A stretch of DNA of 64,000 bases from Berkiella_A sp963976875 (GTDB lineage: Bacteria > Pseudomonadota > Gammaproteobacteria > Berkiellales > Berkiellaceae): NCBI GenBank assembly GCA_963976875.1, contig CAXBML010000010.1, positions 38,008-102,007 on the forward strand. The letters are read 5' to 3'. This document shows positions 8,365 through 17,680 of this stretch, piece by piece (position 1 is the first letter of the stretch; each line of letters opens with the position of its first letter). Below the pieces are notes generated by a model. It ran no database searches and was not told where the DNA came from. It was given only the letters and a program-made list of their open reading frames with translations. The position numbers and the translations under genes were made by a program.

Positions 8365-9350
8365 TAGTGAATCAAAGCCCGAATTTCTTCGACCGACAAA
8401 TTCCAATCAGTATTATCTGAAGTATATTCAAATCCCTCTTCAACATACTTGCCTCTTTCCCCCAAAAGGTTCAGCTCATAATCACAGTTGAATGCAAAGT
8501 TAATACTAGGCTTAATGACATAATGATCATGGAATTCTAATGTTTGTCTTGAATCGTTAGCGGTAAACATTAATTCATGGAGTTTTTCTCCGGGCCGGAT
8601 GCCAATGGTTTTAGTACCAACCTCTTCAGATACGGCTTTGACCAAATCTAACATGCCACTGGAAGGTAATTTGGGAACAAATATTTCCCCACCTTGCATC
8701 CGCTGAAAAGCTTTCTCAACAAAAGTAACGCCCTGATCTAAAGTGATCCAAAAACGTGTCATACGAGGATCCGTCACGGGCAGTTCTTGCTTGCCTTCTT
8801 CTATTAGTTTTTTGAAAAAGGGAATAACTGAGCCTCTGGAGCCCATCACATTTCCATATCTAACAACTGAAAATCTTGTTTCATTTTGACCCACAATATT
8901 ATTAGCCGCAACAAATAATTTGTCGGAAGCTAATTTAGTTGCGCCATATAAATTAGCAGGATTTGCTGCTTTATCGGTAGAGAGAGCCACAACATCTTTA
9001 ATATTATTACGAATAGCAGCTTGGATTAAATTTTGAGCACCCATTATATTTGTTTTAATACATTCCATAGGATTATACTCAGCAGCTGGAATCTGTTTTA
9101 ATGCCGCTGCATGTATAACATAATCAACACCATTGAGAGCACAATCTAATCTAGCCTCATCTCGTACATCACCAATAAAATAACGCATACAAGGTTGATT
9201 GAATTCTTGCTGCATCTCAGACTGCTTTAGTTCATCTCGAGAATATATAATGATTTTTTTAGGCGTATAGTTTAGTAGCAACCTTTTAGTAAATGCCTTA
9301 CCAAACGAACCTGTACCACCCGTAATCAATACAACTTTGTTATTAAACAT
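8364..9350 (-). CDS. pseB: PseB: UDP-N-acetylglucosamine 4,6-dehydratase (inverting)
   Basis: An extended SDR of 328 residues with the NAD-binding motif ITGGTGSFGKAF at residues 9-20, and LYGATKLASDKL containing the residues usually Tyr/Met-X3-Lys. The sequence VVRYGNVMGSRGSVIPFF is diagnostic of the PseB/FlaA1 group. It performs the first step of pseudaminic acid synthesis: C4 oxidation, C6 dehydration and C5 inversion of UDP-GlcNAc. It lies 8 bases after the ABC transporter gene and is coupled to pseC by a one-base stop/start overlap. Confidence 0.93.
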   Translation of the reverse strand: MFNNKVVLITGGTGSFGKAFTKRLLLNYTPKKIIIYSRDELKQSEMQQEFNQPCMRYFIGDVRDEARLDCALNGVDYVIHAAALKQIPAAEYNPMECIKTNIMGAQNLIQAAIRNNIKDVVALSTDKAANPANLYGATKLASDKLFVAANNIVGQNETRFSVVRYGNVMGSRGSVIPFFKKLIEEGKQELPVTDPRMTRFWITLDQGVTFVEKAFQRMQGGEIFVPKLPSSGMLDLVKAVSEEVGTKTIGIRPGEKLHELMFTANDSRQTLEFHDHYVIKPSINFAFNCDYELNLLGERGKYVEEGFEYTSDNTDWNLSVEEIRALIH

Positions 9351-9358
9351 AATAGTTC

Positions 9359-11158
9359 CTACGCATACTTAGTTTTCCTGGCCAAAGACCTAAAGATATT
9401 GTTGTTGTCTATTAACTCATTATAAGTGCCATGCCCAGCAATTTTTCCTTTGTCTAGGACATAAATCACATCACATTCTTTAACCGTTTGTAATCTATGC
9501 GCAATGAGAATTATGGTTTTTTTCTTAGATAAACTATGGATAGAATCGATAATAATTTTTTCTGTTTGGTTATCAAGTGCACTCGTCGCTTCATCAAAAA
9601 TTAGTAACTGAGGGTCATGATATAAAGCTCTAGCGATCCCAATTCTTTGACGCTGCCCGCCACTTAAGCGTACACCCGCTTCACCAATCATAGTGTCGTA
9701 GCCATTAGACAACTCTTCTAAAATAAATTTATCTAAATTCGCCAATGTTGCAGCTAACTTGACCTTGTTGATATTAATATTTTCTGAGTCTACACCAAAC
9801 GCAATATTGCTAGCGATAGTACTATCCGTTAGATAGATAGTTTGCGGCACATAACCAATGTTTCTTTGCCAAGCAGCCATATTACTATTATCTAGTAGCT
9901 TGCCGTCTACTGTTATTGTACCTTTGTCCGCTGCCAACAAGCCTAGAATAATATCTACTAATGTGGTTTTGCCGGCACCAGAAGAACCCACAAACCCAAT
10001 CGTTGTGCAGCTTTTGATTGACAACGATATGTCTTGTATACAGGGGCAACTTGCCTGGGGATAAGTATATTTTATAGATTGCAAAGACAGCTCATTATAA
10101 AACTTCATAATATCTTGACTTTGATTAATCTCTTCCTTGCTGCCCAGCAATTTATAATCATCATATAAAATATCAACAGCACTACTGTGATACTTTCCCA
10201 AGGTGATGCCAGAAAATATTTGCTGAGCTGCAGGCATCAATCTATAACCTGCCAAAGCATATAGTCCTAATAGCGGCAAAAAACGATTTAAACTGTCTTT
10301 GGTCCAAATTAGATACAGCGCAATTAAAAGCATCCCTCCAAAGGCGAGCATCTCAATTAAATAACGTATCACCAAAGGCGTGAGCTGGCTGGCAGACTCA
10401 TATTGTGCATACCGTTTAGAGACATTTTGGTAACTGTTGATAAATAATGATTCTCTATTTAGAATTTTCAACTCTTTTATTGCGCCGAAAACCTCACGAA
10501 TTAAAGTGTATCTTTCCCCGTTAACCGCAGAGGATAATATGCCAGCAGCTCTTAATTTCTTAGCCGTTAAACCATAAAATATGCAATAAGCCCCACCCAT
10601 AGAAACAAATATAATAGCTGCCAGTTTAAAATCAACTAGTAATAGTAAAAGCAATATGGAAGCGCCGACTATGGCCTTTGAAACAGTTAGCCCCAAATTA
10701 ATAACAATACCTGTTATCAGCCTATCCACTTCTGCTAAAATATTTTTTTGTAAATGACTTGAGTTATTTTGGAGAAAAAAAGGATAAGGCTGACTCAAAT
10801 ATTTATTGAGAAGATTTGTTGAAATTTTGTAGCCCTGCGCATAACTAAAGCGCATCATTATCCACGTTGTAAATGCAGAAAATAAATTACCAACGACCAA
10901 AAGTGTGAACACACTAGCCCCTAAAAACAATAAAAAATACTTAGGATCCGTAAAAGATAAACTTTGGTAGGTAAAATTTAAATATGCATTCGTCTCAATC
11001 ACCTCTGGCTTCGCGAGTACAGCCAAAAATGGCAAAATCGCTGCCACACTCACCATCTCCAGAAAACCCATGAAAATCACACAAAGCAAAATGCCATACA
11101 TTTTCTTCCGATCTTTTGCGTCAAAAAAGCTGATTAGTTTTTTGAAAAATAGCTTCAC
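9359..11158 (-). CDS. ABC-type lipid-linked glycan flippase/exporter (PglK/MsbA-like), fused TM and ATPase
   Basis: A 599-residue half-transporter. Hydrophobic segments through residues 20-320 make about six membrane helices. The ATPase domain has the Walker A loop GSSGAGKTTLVD, the signature LSGGQRQRIGIARAL, Walker B LLIFDEATSALD and the H-loop IAHRL. The start is a GTG at 11156-11158 that overlaps the fcl stop, with no ATG nearby in frame. Embedded in a sugar nucleotide operon, it most probably flips undecaprenyl-linked glycan across the inner membrane, as PglK does, rather than exporting a peptide. Confidence 0.87.
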   Translation of the reverse strand: MKLFFKKLISFFDAKDRKKMYGILLCVIFMGFLEMVSVAAILPFLAVLAKPEVIETNAYLNFTYQSLSFTDPKYFLLFLGASVFTLLVVGNLFSAFTTWIMMRFSYAQGYKISTNLLNKYLSQPYPFFLQNNSSHLQKNILAEVDRLITGIVINLGLTVSKAIVGASILLLLLLVDFKLAAIIFVSMGGAYCIFYGLTAKKLRAAGILSSAVNGERYTLIREVFGAIKELKILNRESLFINSYQNVSKRYAQYESASQLTPLVIRYLIEMLAFGGMLLIALYLIWTKDSLNRFLPLLGLYALAGYRLMPAAQQIFSGITLGKYHSSAVDILYDDYKLLGSKEEINQSQDIMKFYNELSLQSIKYTYPQASCPCIQDISLSIKSCTTIGFVGSSGAGKTTLVDIILGLLAADKGTITVDGKLLDNSNMAAWQRNIGYVPQTIYLTDSTIASNIAFGVDSENININKVKLAATLANLDKFILEELSNGYDTMIGEAGVRLSGGQRQRIGIARALYHDPQLLIFDEATSALDNQTEKIIIDSIHSLSKKKTIILIAHRLQTVKECDVIYVLDKGKIAGHGTYNELIDNNNIFRSLARKTKYA

Positions 11159-12168
11159 GCCACACCGACTGTACTAGTTTGAGTCTGAGATGATTTGATA
11201 TTTTGTTGTTTAAATGCCTGATAAGATTGCTCCAAGCCATCAATAAAACTAGTTTTAGCACTCCACCCCAACTCAGCCACTCTAGAGACATCCAATACTT
11301 TTCTAGGTGTGCCGTCTGGGTAATCTGGGTTAAACTTAAGCTGGCCTTTATATCCCACGGTCTTAGCAATTTGTTTTGCCAGTTGTGCAATAGTTATATC
11401 TTCCCCAACACCAATATTAATTAAAGGCGCCTGGGTTTCAGAACCCACGATGGCTTTAAATTTCATGTCATCTAAGTTCAATAAATGCACACAAGCATTT
11501 GCCAAGTCAGCGCTATACATAAATTCTCTTTTGGGTGTACCTGTACCCCAAATCTCAACTGATTCTCGATTATTGACTTTGGCTTCATGCATTTTGCGAA
11601 TGAGTGCTGGAATGACATGCGAGGTTTTGAGATCGTAGTTATCACCAGGCCCATATAAATTTGTTGGCATGACGGCCATAAATTGCGTTTGATATTGACG
11701 GTTATAAGCCCAACACATTTCTATCCCCGCGATTTTGGCCAAAGCGTAAGGTCGGTTAGAAGGCTCAAGAGGTGATGTAAGTAAATATTCTTCCTTAATC
11801 GGTTGAGGGCACTCTCTAGGATAAATACAGGATGAGCCCAAAAATAATAAGCGCTCAACACCAAACTCTTTGGCTTGGTGAATAACATTAGTTTGTATTG
11901 CCAAGTTTTGATAAATAAAATCAGCAGGGTAGTGGCTATTGGCATAGATACCACCCACTTTAGCAGCGGCTAAAATCACATATTCAGGCTGTGTTTCAGC
12001 AAAAAATTTCTGCACGCTCTCTGAATCACAAAGCTCTAGCTCAGCATGGGTTCGCGTGATTAAGTTTTGATAGCCTTGCGCTTTTAATTGCTGAACAATA
12101 CTTTGCCCAACCAACCCGGCATGGCCTGCAACATATATTTTTGCTGTTTTATCCATTTTGCCTGCCAT
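11155..12168 (-). CDS. fcl: GDP-L-fucose synthase (GDP-4-keto-6-deoxymannose epimerase/reductase)
   Basis: An extended SDR of 337 residues. The cofactor motif is VAGHAGLVGQSI; LFLGSSCIYPRE and YALAKIAGIEMC provide the catalytic Ser and Tyr-X3-Lys typical of Fcl/WcaG, and NLYGPGDNYD is also diagnostic. It converts the product of Gmd into GDP-L-fucose. The gene abuts gmd: the ATG at 12168 follows the gmd stop directly, and a second ATG at 12156 with a purine-rich sequence before it may be the true start. Confidence 0.92.
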   Translation of the reverse strand: MAGKMDKTAKIYVAGHAGLVGQSIVQQLKAQGYQNLITRTHAELELCDSESVQKFFAETQPEYVILAAAKVGGIYANSHYPADFIYQNLAIQTNVIHQAKEFGVERLLFLGSSCIYPRECPQPIKEEYLLTSPLEPSNRPYALAKIAGIEMCWAYNRQYQTQFMAVMPTNLYGPGDNYDLKTSHVIPALIRKMHEAKVNNRESVEIWGTGTPKREFMYSADLANACVHLLNLDDMKFKAIVGSETQAPLINIGVGEDITIAQLAKQIAKTVGYKGQLKFNPDYPDGTPRKVLDVSRVAELGWSAKTSFIDGLEQSYQAFKQQNIKSSQTQTSTVGVA

Positions 12169-13260
12169 TTAAGATACAACCTGTTCTCTAACAGGCATAA
12201 GCCCTTTTAAAATTGCTTCGTCTTGCGCTTCTTGGCTATCGGACAACACCATCTCTTTCACTAGCGCTTCAAAACTAATTTTAGGTACCCAACCCAGTTG
12301 TTCTTTTGCTTTCGTAGCATCTCCTAAAAGTGTTTCTACTTCGGTTGGGCGATAGTATCTAGGATCTACGGACACAATCGTAGTGCCTGTTTTACTATCC
12401 ACGCCTTTTTCATTCTCACCTTGACCTTCCCAAGCCAAATGAATACCTAACTCTTTGGCTGCTAGTTCAACAAACTCTCTCACCGTTTTTTGTATGCCGG
12501 TTGCAATAACAAAATCATCCGGCTTGTCTTGTTGCAACATCAGCCATTGCATTTCAACATAATCTTTAGCATGGCCCCAATCACGTTTAGAATCTAAGTT
12601 ACCCAAATATAAACAATCTTGTAAACCTAATTTAATGCGTGCTAAAGCGCGCGTAATTTTACGCGTCACAAAAGTCTCTCCGCGGTTAGGTGACTCATGG
12701 TTAAATAATATGCCATTGCAAGCATACATACCGTAGGCTTCACGATAGTTAACTGTAATCCAATAAGCATACAGTTTAGCCACAGCATAAGGCGAACGTG
12801 GATAAAAAGGGGTTTTTTCGTTTTGAGGAATTGTTTGAACTTTGCCATACAGTTCTGAAGTGGAGGCTTGATAAAAGCGAGTTGTTTGTTCTAAACCCAA
12901 CATTTTCATTGCTTCTAATATGCGCAATGTGCCTAAGCCATTTACATCACCTGTATATTCAGGAGAATCAAAAGAAACTTGTACGTGGCTTTGTGCGGCT
13001 AAATGATAAATTTCATCTGGTATCACTTTTTGGATAATACGCGTTAAGCTTGTACCATCAACAACATCACCGTAATGCAAATGAAGTTGTCTATCTGCTT
13101 CATGTGGGTCTTTATAAAGGTGATCGATACGCTGAGTATTAATCATAGAGGTCCGACGTTTGATGCCGTGTACTTCGTAGCCTTTCTTAATAAGTAGATC
13201 TGCTAAGTAGGAACCATCTTGTCCGGTAATGCCGGTTATTAGCGCTGTTTTTCTTCTCAT
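12169..13260 (-). CDS. gmd: GDP-mannose 4,6-dehydratase
   Basis: The 363-residue protein starts with ALITGITGQDGSYLADLL, the Gmd NADP-binding motif, followed by HGIKRRTSMINTQRID and the catalytic STSELYGKV and YPRSPYAVAKLYAYW stretches. It makes GDP-4-keto-6-deoxy-D-mannose, the substrate of the adjacent fcl product. This is the first gene of the minus-strand sugar operon. An AGGAAG ribosome binding site lies about 9 bases ahead of the ATG, and a promoter candidate lies about 30-60 bases upstream of the start. Confidence 0.95.
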   Translation of the reverse strand: MRRKTALITGITGQDGSYLADLLIKKGYEVHGIKRRTSMINTQRIDHLYKDPHEADRQLHLHYGDVVDGTSLTRIIQKVIPDEIYHLAAQSHVQVSFDSPEYTGDVNGLGTLRILEAMKMLGLEQTTRFYQASTSELYGKVQTIPQNEKTPFYPRSPYAVAKLYAYWITVNYREAYGMYACNGILFNHESPNRGETFVTRKITRALARIKLGLQDCLYLGNLDSKRDWGHAKDYVEMQWLMLQQDKPDDFVIATGIQKTVREFVELAAKELGIHLAWEGQGENEKGVDSKTGTTIVSVDPRYYRPTEVETLLGDATKAKEQLGWVPKISFEALVKEMVLSDSQEAQDEAILKGLMPVREQVVS

Positions 13261-13291
13261 TATGCCGTCTTCCTATGATATGACCTTGCAG

Positions 13292-13319
13292 ATTGTACCG
13301 AGTTTACAACCAAATACAA
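13292..13319 (-). promoter_or_regulatory. Candidate promoter of the gmd-led sugar operon
   Basis: Reading the minus strand, a TTGTAT -35 box (13314-13319) and a TACAAT -10 box (13292-13297) are separated by 16 bases, some 30 bases ahead of the gmd start. No other strong sigma-70 pair is seen before gmd, and the downstream genes leave almost no room for internal promoters except perhaps before pseI. Confidence 0.5.
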
Positions 13320-13369
13320 CTATGTTATCAATCTGCATTACATATTAGTTAGAGAGGTAGTTTTTATTT

Positions 13370-13392
13370 TTTAATAGGACACCCCTATTAAA
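13370..13392. repeat. Perfect 9-bp inverted repeat between gmd and the divergent nucleotidyltransferase gene
   Basis: TTTAATAGG and CCTATTAAA are separated by five bases (ACACC). The palindrome lies between two divergent transcription units, about 50 bases upstream of the gmd promoter candidate. It could be an operator for a dimeric regulator or a short transcript hairpin; nothing in the window identifies a binding protein. Confidence 0.4.
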
Positions 13393-13517
13393 TTCGTATT
13401 GTTAACAGGACAACAGCTTACAAATATACAAATATGCTAATATAATTAGGCTTGCATCTAATCAAAAAGCCAGGTATTTTCCCCTGTCTACTGTACACAA
13501 GGACGTTAGTAAAAATA

Positions 13518-14261
13518 ATGATTGCAATAGTTTTAGTTGGTGGTAAACACAGGATATTAAGTGACACCCACCCAAATATTCCCCATACTCTCGTACCAAT
13601 TGCAGGCGAGCCTATTGCCAGCTGGTTAACCTATTGGCTTAAAAATCAAGGTTTCAAACACATTATTTTTTCAGCTGGATATGGCGCAGATGAATTTAGA
13701 GATTGGGCAAGCCAATTTTCTAGCCAAGAAGATGATTTGATTATTGATGTTGTCACAGAATCTAGACCTATGGGTACAGCAGGAGCAACAGCAAGCTGTC
13801 TTCGACGTTATCCTGCTTCAACAATCTTAGTTATTAATGGTAACTCACTTTTGCTGACCGACTTAAAGCCCACTATTAACCAATTTCAAAGTAACCCAAA
13901 TCTAGATGGCATGATCTTAAGCACCAGCATTAGTAATGCAGGCCGATTTGGCTCATTAGAATGTGATGCCAATCAGCGTTTAATAGGCTTTCATGAAAAA
14001 CAATCCGGCACTGGCCCCGTAAATGCAGGCTTATATTTATTCCGTAGTCATTTATTTGAAAATATTTCTTCAGATAAAGAAACCAGCCTTGAGTATGATT
14101 GTTTTCCAACCTGGCTAAAAGCGGGAAAACATATCAGCGTAGAACAAACTAACGCACCTTTTATTGATATGGGTACGCCTAAAGCGCTAAAACAAGCCGA
14201 AGAAAAAATTAAAAAATACCAATTAGAGATTATGGGAGAAGAAGCAACCACTCTAATATAA
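13518..14261 (+). CDS. Divergent sugar-phosphate nucleotidyltransferase-like protein
   Basis: The start is taken at the ATG at 13518 (247 residues) because the fold begins there: MIAIVLVGG. The architecture follows RmlA/HddC-type nucleotidyltransferases: a Rossmann-like N-terminus, then LVINGNSLLLTDL at the place of the metal-binding aspartate and GPVNAGLYLF in the sugar-binding region. The signature is eroded. The usual GG-x-GTRL loop is GGKHRILS, the conserved Pro-Lys-Pro is IPHTL, and the metal-binding aspartate appears as Asn in VINGNS. It may therefore be catalytically impaired or have a changed function. It is transcribed divergently from the sugar operon and stands alone. Confidence 0.7.
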   Translation: MIAIVLVGGKHRILSDTHPNIPHTLVPIAGEPIASWLTYWLKNQGFKHIIFSAGYGADEFRDWASQFSSQEDDLIIDVVTESRPMGTAGATASCLRRYPASTILVINGNSLLLTDLKPTINQFQSNPNLDGMILSTSISNAGRFGSLECDANQRLIGFHEKQSGTGPVNAGLYLFRSHLFENISSDKETSLEYDCFPTWLKAGKHISVEQTNAPFIDMGTPKALKQAEEKIKKYQLEIMGEEATTLI

Positions 14262-14313
14262 TAATCATACAATCGCGCTAAAGCAGCCGCTTAGCGCGTA
14301 TTACTTCTCAAAA

Positions 14314-17300
14314 CTATAATTTCTGCCTTTTATGTGAATCCTGATTATCCCCAAGTTCTGGCTCGTTTGTTTTAAGAGATGACTCTACTTTTTTTGCAAC
14401 TTGACTCGCCACAGCTAAACCTGATTCTTTAGCAGCCCGGTTGATGACTGCTAGAAAATATGTGGCCGCCTCTGCATCTGTCCCTTTCGTTTCAGCAAAA
14501 GTCTGAGCTTCTATTATAGTGCGGCAAAAAGATTCTAACTTTAATCTATTTGTCTTTAGCTCCAAGGAATTCACAAACGGCACTTTAAAATCATCAGGCA
14601 ATGTCACTTGAGAATACTCTCCAATCTCTTCATTATATTTTTTCACTAAGTCTTTCCAGTTGTTTATGTTACTAGGCAATGGATCTTTATTTTCATAACG
14701 TTTTAAAACTCTTACTGCTTGCTCTGCGTGTATCATAAAGTCTGAAACATGTTTTTTACTTTCATCTATTAGTGTGCCATGGCTTATTGGCGCACTTTGA
14801 AATTGTGAATTAAATTTAGTTGTCACTGGGGCTGATTTTTGCTCTTGCGTTTGCAACGGTGCAGTAGGGTGCCTTATATCTAAAGACACTTTAGCTAAGG
14901 CTTTTTGTATCTTTTCAAGAAAATCATTCATAGCAAAATATTCATTCTTGCCTTCTTTTGTCACTTCAGTTCCATCTTGTTTTGTATAGTATATTTCTTT
15001 ATTTTGAGTTAACAAGCGAGTGATTTTAGCTTGAGCTGACCCTACTGTTGGGGCACTTCTAATATCACTTAAAAGCCTATCTTCATGCTTATTTTTTCCA
15101 GCAGGAAGGATAGAGTCAAGCAAACTGACATCTGGCATAGAATGAGTCTTAGACTGCATACTTTTTTGCTTCTCCTCTTGAGCCAATTCCTTAAATGGAC
15201 TTGCCTTACGCTCAACATTAGCTTCTTTGGTATCAGCTAATTTATCTCTCATCATATATGCTGCGCCCCGAAGAATGGGCAAAATATTACCCGCTTCACG
15301 CTTTAAATTCTCTATGGATTGGGGGGTAATAATTTTCTTTTTGAAAAAATGTTTCATCCGCACAGTTCTGGACTTTACGATGGATTTTATTTGACGTGCC
15401 GCTAAACTATTAGCATCAGTTTGATTTACTTTCAAATAATTAGAGATATCTATTTTAGCTTGTTTTTGTGCTTGTTTACTACCTTGTCTTACAAGTGTCG
15501 CTAAATTTTCTAGGTTTTTAGAACTGGGATCATCTAGCTGACGTTGCGCAGCTAGCTCATATACACCTTTTTTGGCTTGTATCTGTCCAACAAGTGTCCA
15601 TAGTTCGCCTAGACTTTCCTCGGAAGGATTATCAAAGTACCGTTGGGCTGGTTCTCTTAAAAATTCTTTTTTAATGTCACCAACACTTAACTCAGCAATA
15701 ATCTTCGGATCTAATGACCTTTGCTCAACATTTAAATATTTTGTTGTTTGCTTTTCGGCATACTGAGCAGCCGCATTTTCAAGCATCTTAATTTCCCTTA
15801 CCAAGTGCTCAACCATACTCTCATCAATGGTAATTTCACCAAGCCCTTGAATATTTTGTGCCAAGCCTTCTCCACCAGCAACAACTAACTTCCGCACAGC
15901 TTCATAGGCTGCTTTTTGCCTCTGCTGAACCCCAACCTCATTTAATGAATGTCCCTTTTCTAAGCCTTTTATCACAACCCCATATTTTTTCCATATCTTA
16001 GCTTTTTCTTCCTCCAGCGCAAGCCGTTCTTGCTGCTTAAACGCTTGACCAAACTTCCCACTTTCTGTATCTAAGTTATGCACATGCGCTTTTTTAGACT
16101 GATAATCATCATGACCATGAAAATAATCTACTGAGAACCCATTCACGACACTAGGCCTAAGATCTGATGCATCATTTTCTTGCGTATCGTTCCAGCGGTT
16201 CCAAGCCATGTGATTTAAAGGATACTCTTCCATGCTTGCATGTGTGTCGGCTGCGAACAATTCAGAAAGCCTATTCTCCTTGATGTAAGTCTCATGAACT
16301 ACTAAATTTACCTTTTCGATAGTTTCAGCTAAGGCTTCTTTGCTTGAGTCATCATAAACAACACCCACTTTATCAGCTAAACATTTAATAACCTGAAATT
16401 GAACAGGCGCATGCGTAAAGAGACTAATACCATCGTCTGTAAGACTGTAATCAATAATACGCAAAGATGGTTTATAAACATTTTCAATAATCCTATCTAG
16501 GTCACCTTGTTGTACGATGCCATTGCTTAACAAATACTCAAGCCTACCTAGCGAAATACCTTGCTTTTTACTAACAACTGTTTTTTCACCTATTGATGCG
16601 TCTGCTTCAGCGCTGGCAGCATTACGCCTCTCATAACTCATAATAAACTCATTACTATGGTTAGAAACGTTAATATTAAAATTGACTCCCTTTTCATTTA
16701 ATCGTTCCAAGATTTTTAAAGTGTAATAATCATTACTACCTCTATCAGCTAGTTCATCCCCAATCAAACGTACTAATGCAGTATTATCTCTTACATCTAT
16801 CTTATCTAGCAATGCATCAAAAGCACTTATATTTTTCTCTAATGCTTGTTTTTTCGCGTCTAACTCCACCCTTGCTGCTCTTTCTTCAATTATGCCTCTT
16901 ATCATATCAATCAAAGGATTCATATTTGAATTTGAATTTGAGCTGAAAAATGGCTCTAAATTAGAGGTCTTTGCCCCTTCATTCAAATTATTAAAAACAA
17001 TTCTAGCATCTATTATGGCTTTAACAATTCTCTCAAGCTCTTTAGATTCAAGATTCTTCAGGTTATTTAAAGAATCCCTAGTAAGACATTTAAAAATATT
17101 TTGGTATTCACTATTATCTTTGTTTCTATCTGCAATACCTTTTAAAAATTCCTGATTATCTTTCAAGTCTACAATCGCATGCACCAACTTCATACCTCGA
17201 GAAATGCCAGCTTCTTTATTATTGTTTATTTTCACTTGGGCATAATGCAGATCTTCAATCTCGCGTGTACTGAGCAGTGATTCCATCTCCCCATATAGCT

Positions 17301-17493
17301 CAACCATTGAATTAAAGGAATTTTCATCTAGACTAACAACGCCGTAATGCATTAAAAGCTGGGTTAGTTTTATTGCATTCCCATGCATATCACCTACGGT
17401 AACGGAACCATCATGTTTAACAGGCTCCCCAGATGGATACTCAAATACGTCAGACTCTACCTGCTCTAAAACTGTGTCTACTGAACCAAGCAT
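14314..17493 (-). CDS. Wip-like metallophosphoesterase, candidate secreted effector
   Basis: A 1059-residue protein with no signal peptide. The N-terminal part has the PPP-type phosphatase motifs in order: VGDMHGNAIKL (residues 33-43), IGDELADRGSNDY (244-256), VSNHSNEF (276-283), SLFTHAPVQF (357-366) and FHGHDD (458-463). The aspartates and histidines that bind the two metals are therefore present. This spacing and wording match the WipA/WipB effector phosphatases of Legionella as I remember them. About 190 residues of mostly helical sequence separate motifs 1 and 2. Residues 480-1059 are charged, helix-rich and unassigned, ending in a basic tail (KRQKL). An AAGGTG ribosome binding site precedes the ATG. 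The enzyme fold is well supported. Secretion by a type IV system is inference; no Dot/Icm gene is in the window. Confidence 0.75.
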   Translation of the reverse strand: MLGSVDTVLEQVESDVFEYPSGEPVKHDGSVTVGDMHGNAIKLTQLLMHYGVVSLDENSFNSMVELYGEMESLLSTREIEDLHYAQVKINNNKEAGISRGMKLVHAIVDLKDNQEFLKGIADRNKDNSEYQNIFKCLTRDSLNNLKNLESKELERIVKAIIDARIVFNNLNEGAKTSNLEPFFSSNSNSNMNPLIDMIRGIIEERAARVELDAKKQALEKNISAFDALLDKIDVRDNTALVRLIGDELADRGSNDYYTLKILERLNEKGVNFNINVSNHSNEFIMSYERRNAASAEADASIGEKTVVSKKQGISLGRLEYLLSNGIVQQGDLDRIIENVYKPSLRIIDYSLTDDGISLFTHAPVQFQVIKCLADKVGVVYDDSSKEALAETIEKVNLVVHETYIKENRLSELFAADTHASMEEYPLNHMAWNRWNDTQENDASDLRPSVVNGFSVDYFHGHDDYQSKKAHVHNLDTESGKFGQAFKQQERLALEEEKAKIWKKYGVVIKGLEKGHSLNEVGVQQRQKAAYEAVRKLVVAGGEGLAQNIQGLGEITIDESMVEHLVREIKMLENAAAQYAEKQTTKYLNVEQRSLDPKIIAELSVGDIKKEFLREPAQRYFDNPSEESLGELWTLVGQIQAKKGVYELAAQRQLDDPSSKNLENLATLVRQGSKQAQKQAKIDISNYLKVNQTDANSLAARQIKSIVKSRTVRMKHFFKKKIITPQSIENLKREAGNILPILRGAAYMMRDKLADTKEANVERKASPFKELAQEEKQKSMQSKTHSMPDVSLLDSILPAGKNKHEDRLLSDIRSAPTVGSAQAKITRLLTQNKEIYYTKQDGTEVTKEGKNEYFAMNDFLEKIQKALAKVSLDIRHPTAPLQTQEQKSAPVTTKFNSQFQSAPISHGTLIDESKKHVSDFMIHAEQAVRVLKRYENKDPLPSNINNWKDLVKKYNEEIGEYSQVTLPDDFKVPFVNSLELKTNRLKLESFCRTIIEAQTFAETKGTDAEAATYFLAVINRAAKESGLAVASQVAKKVESSLKTNEPELGDNQDSHKRQKL

Positions 17494-17570
17494 GCTATTA
17501 CACCTTTTACTAATATATTCAAAATCACGAAACTATGCGTATGACCTTATATATGGAGTAAAAGTTCAAT

Positions 17571-17598
17571 TTGACGTAAATACACTTATTGATAAATT
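17571..17598 (+). promoter_or_regulatory. Candidate promoter for the membrane-protein pair
   Basis: TTGACG at 17571-17576 and TAAATT at 17593-17598 are 16 bases apart, about 80 bases upstream of the first membrane-protein start and inside the divergent gap with the phosphatase gene. Confidence 0.35.
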
Positions 17599-17680
17599 CA
17601 TATCAGCCGAAATTTATTATAATTATTTCTACTACAATATATACAAGGCTATATTTTCCAAGGAAGGAAAACACCCAAAC

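Noticed and set aside
17474..17680. 69-residue upstream extension of the first membrane protein
   Set aside because: It overlaps the divergent phosphatase gene and lacks a ribosome binding site, whereas the ATG at 17681 has AGGAAGGAA before it.
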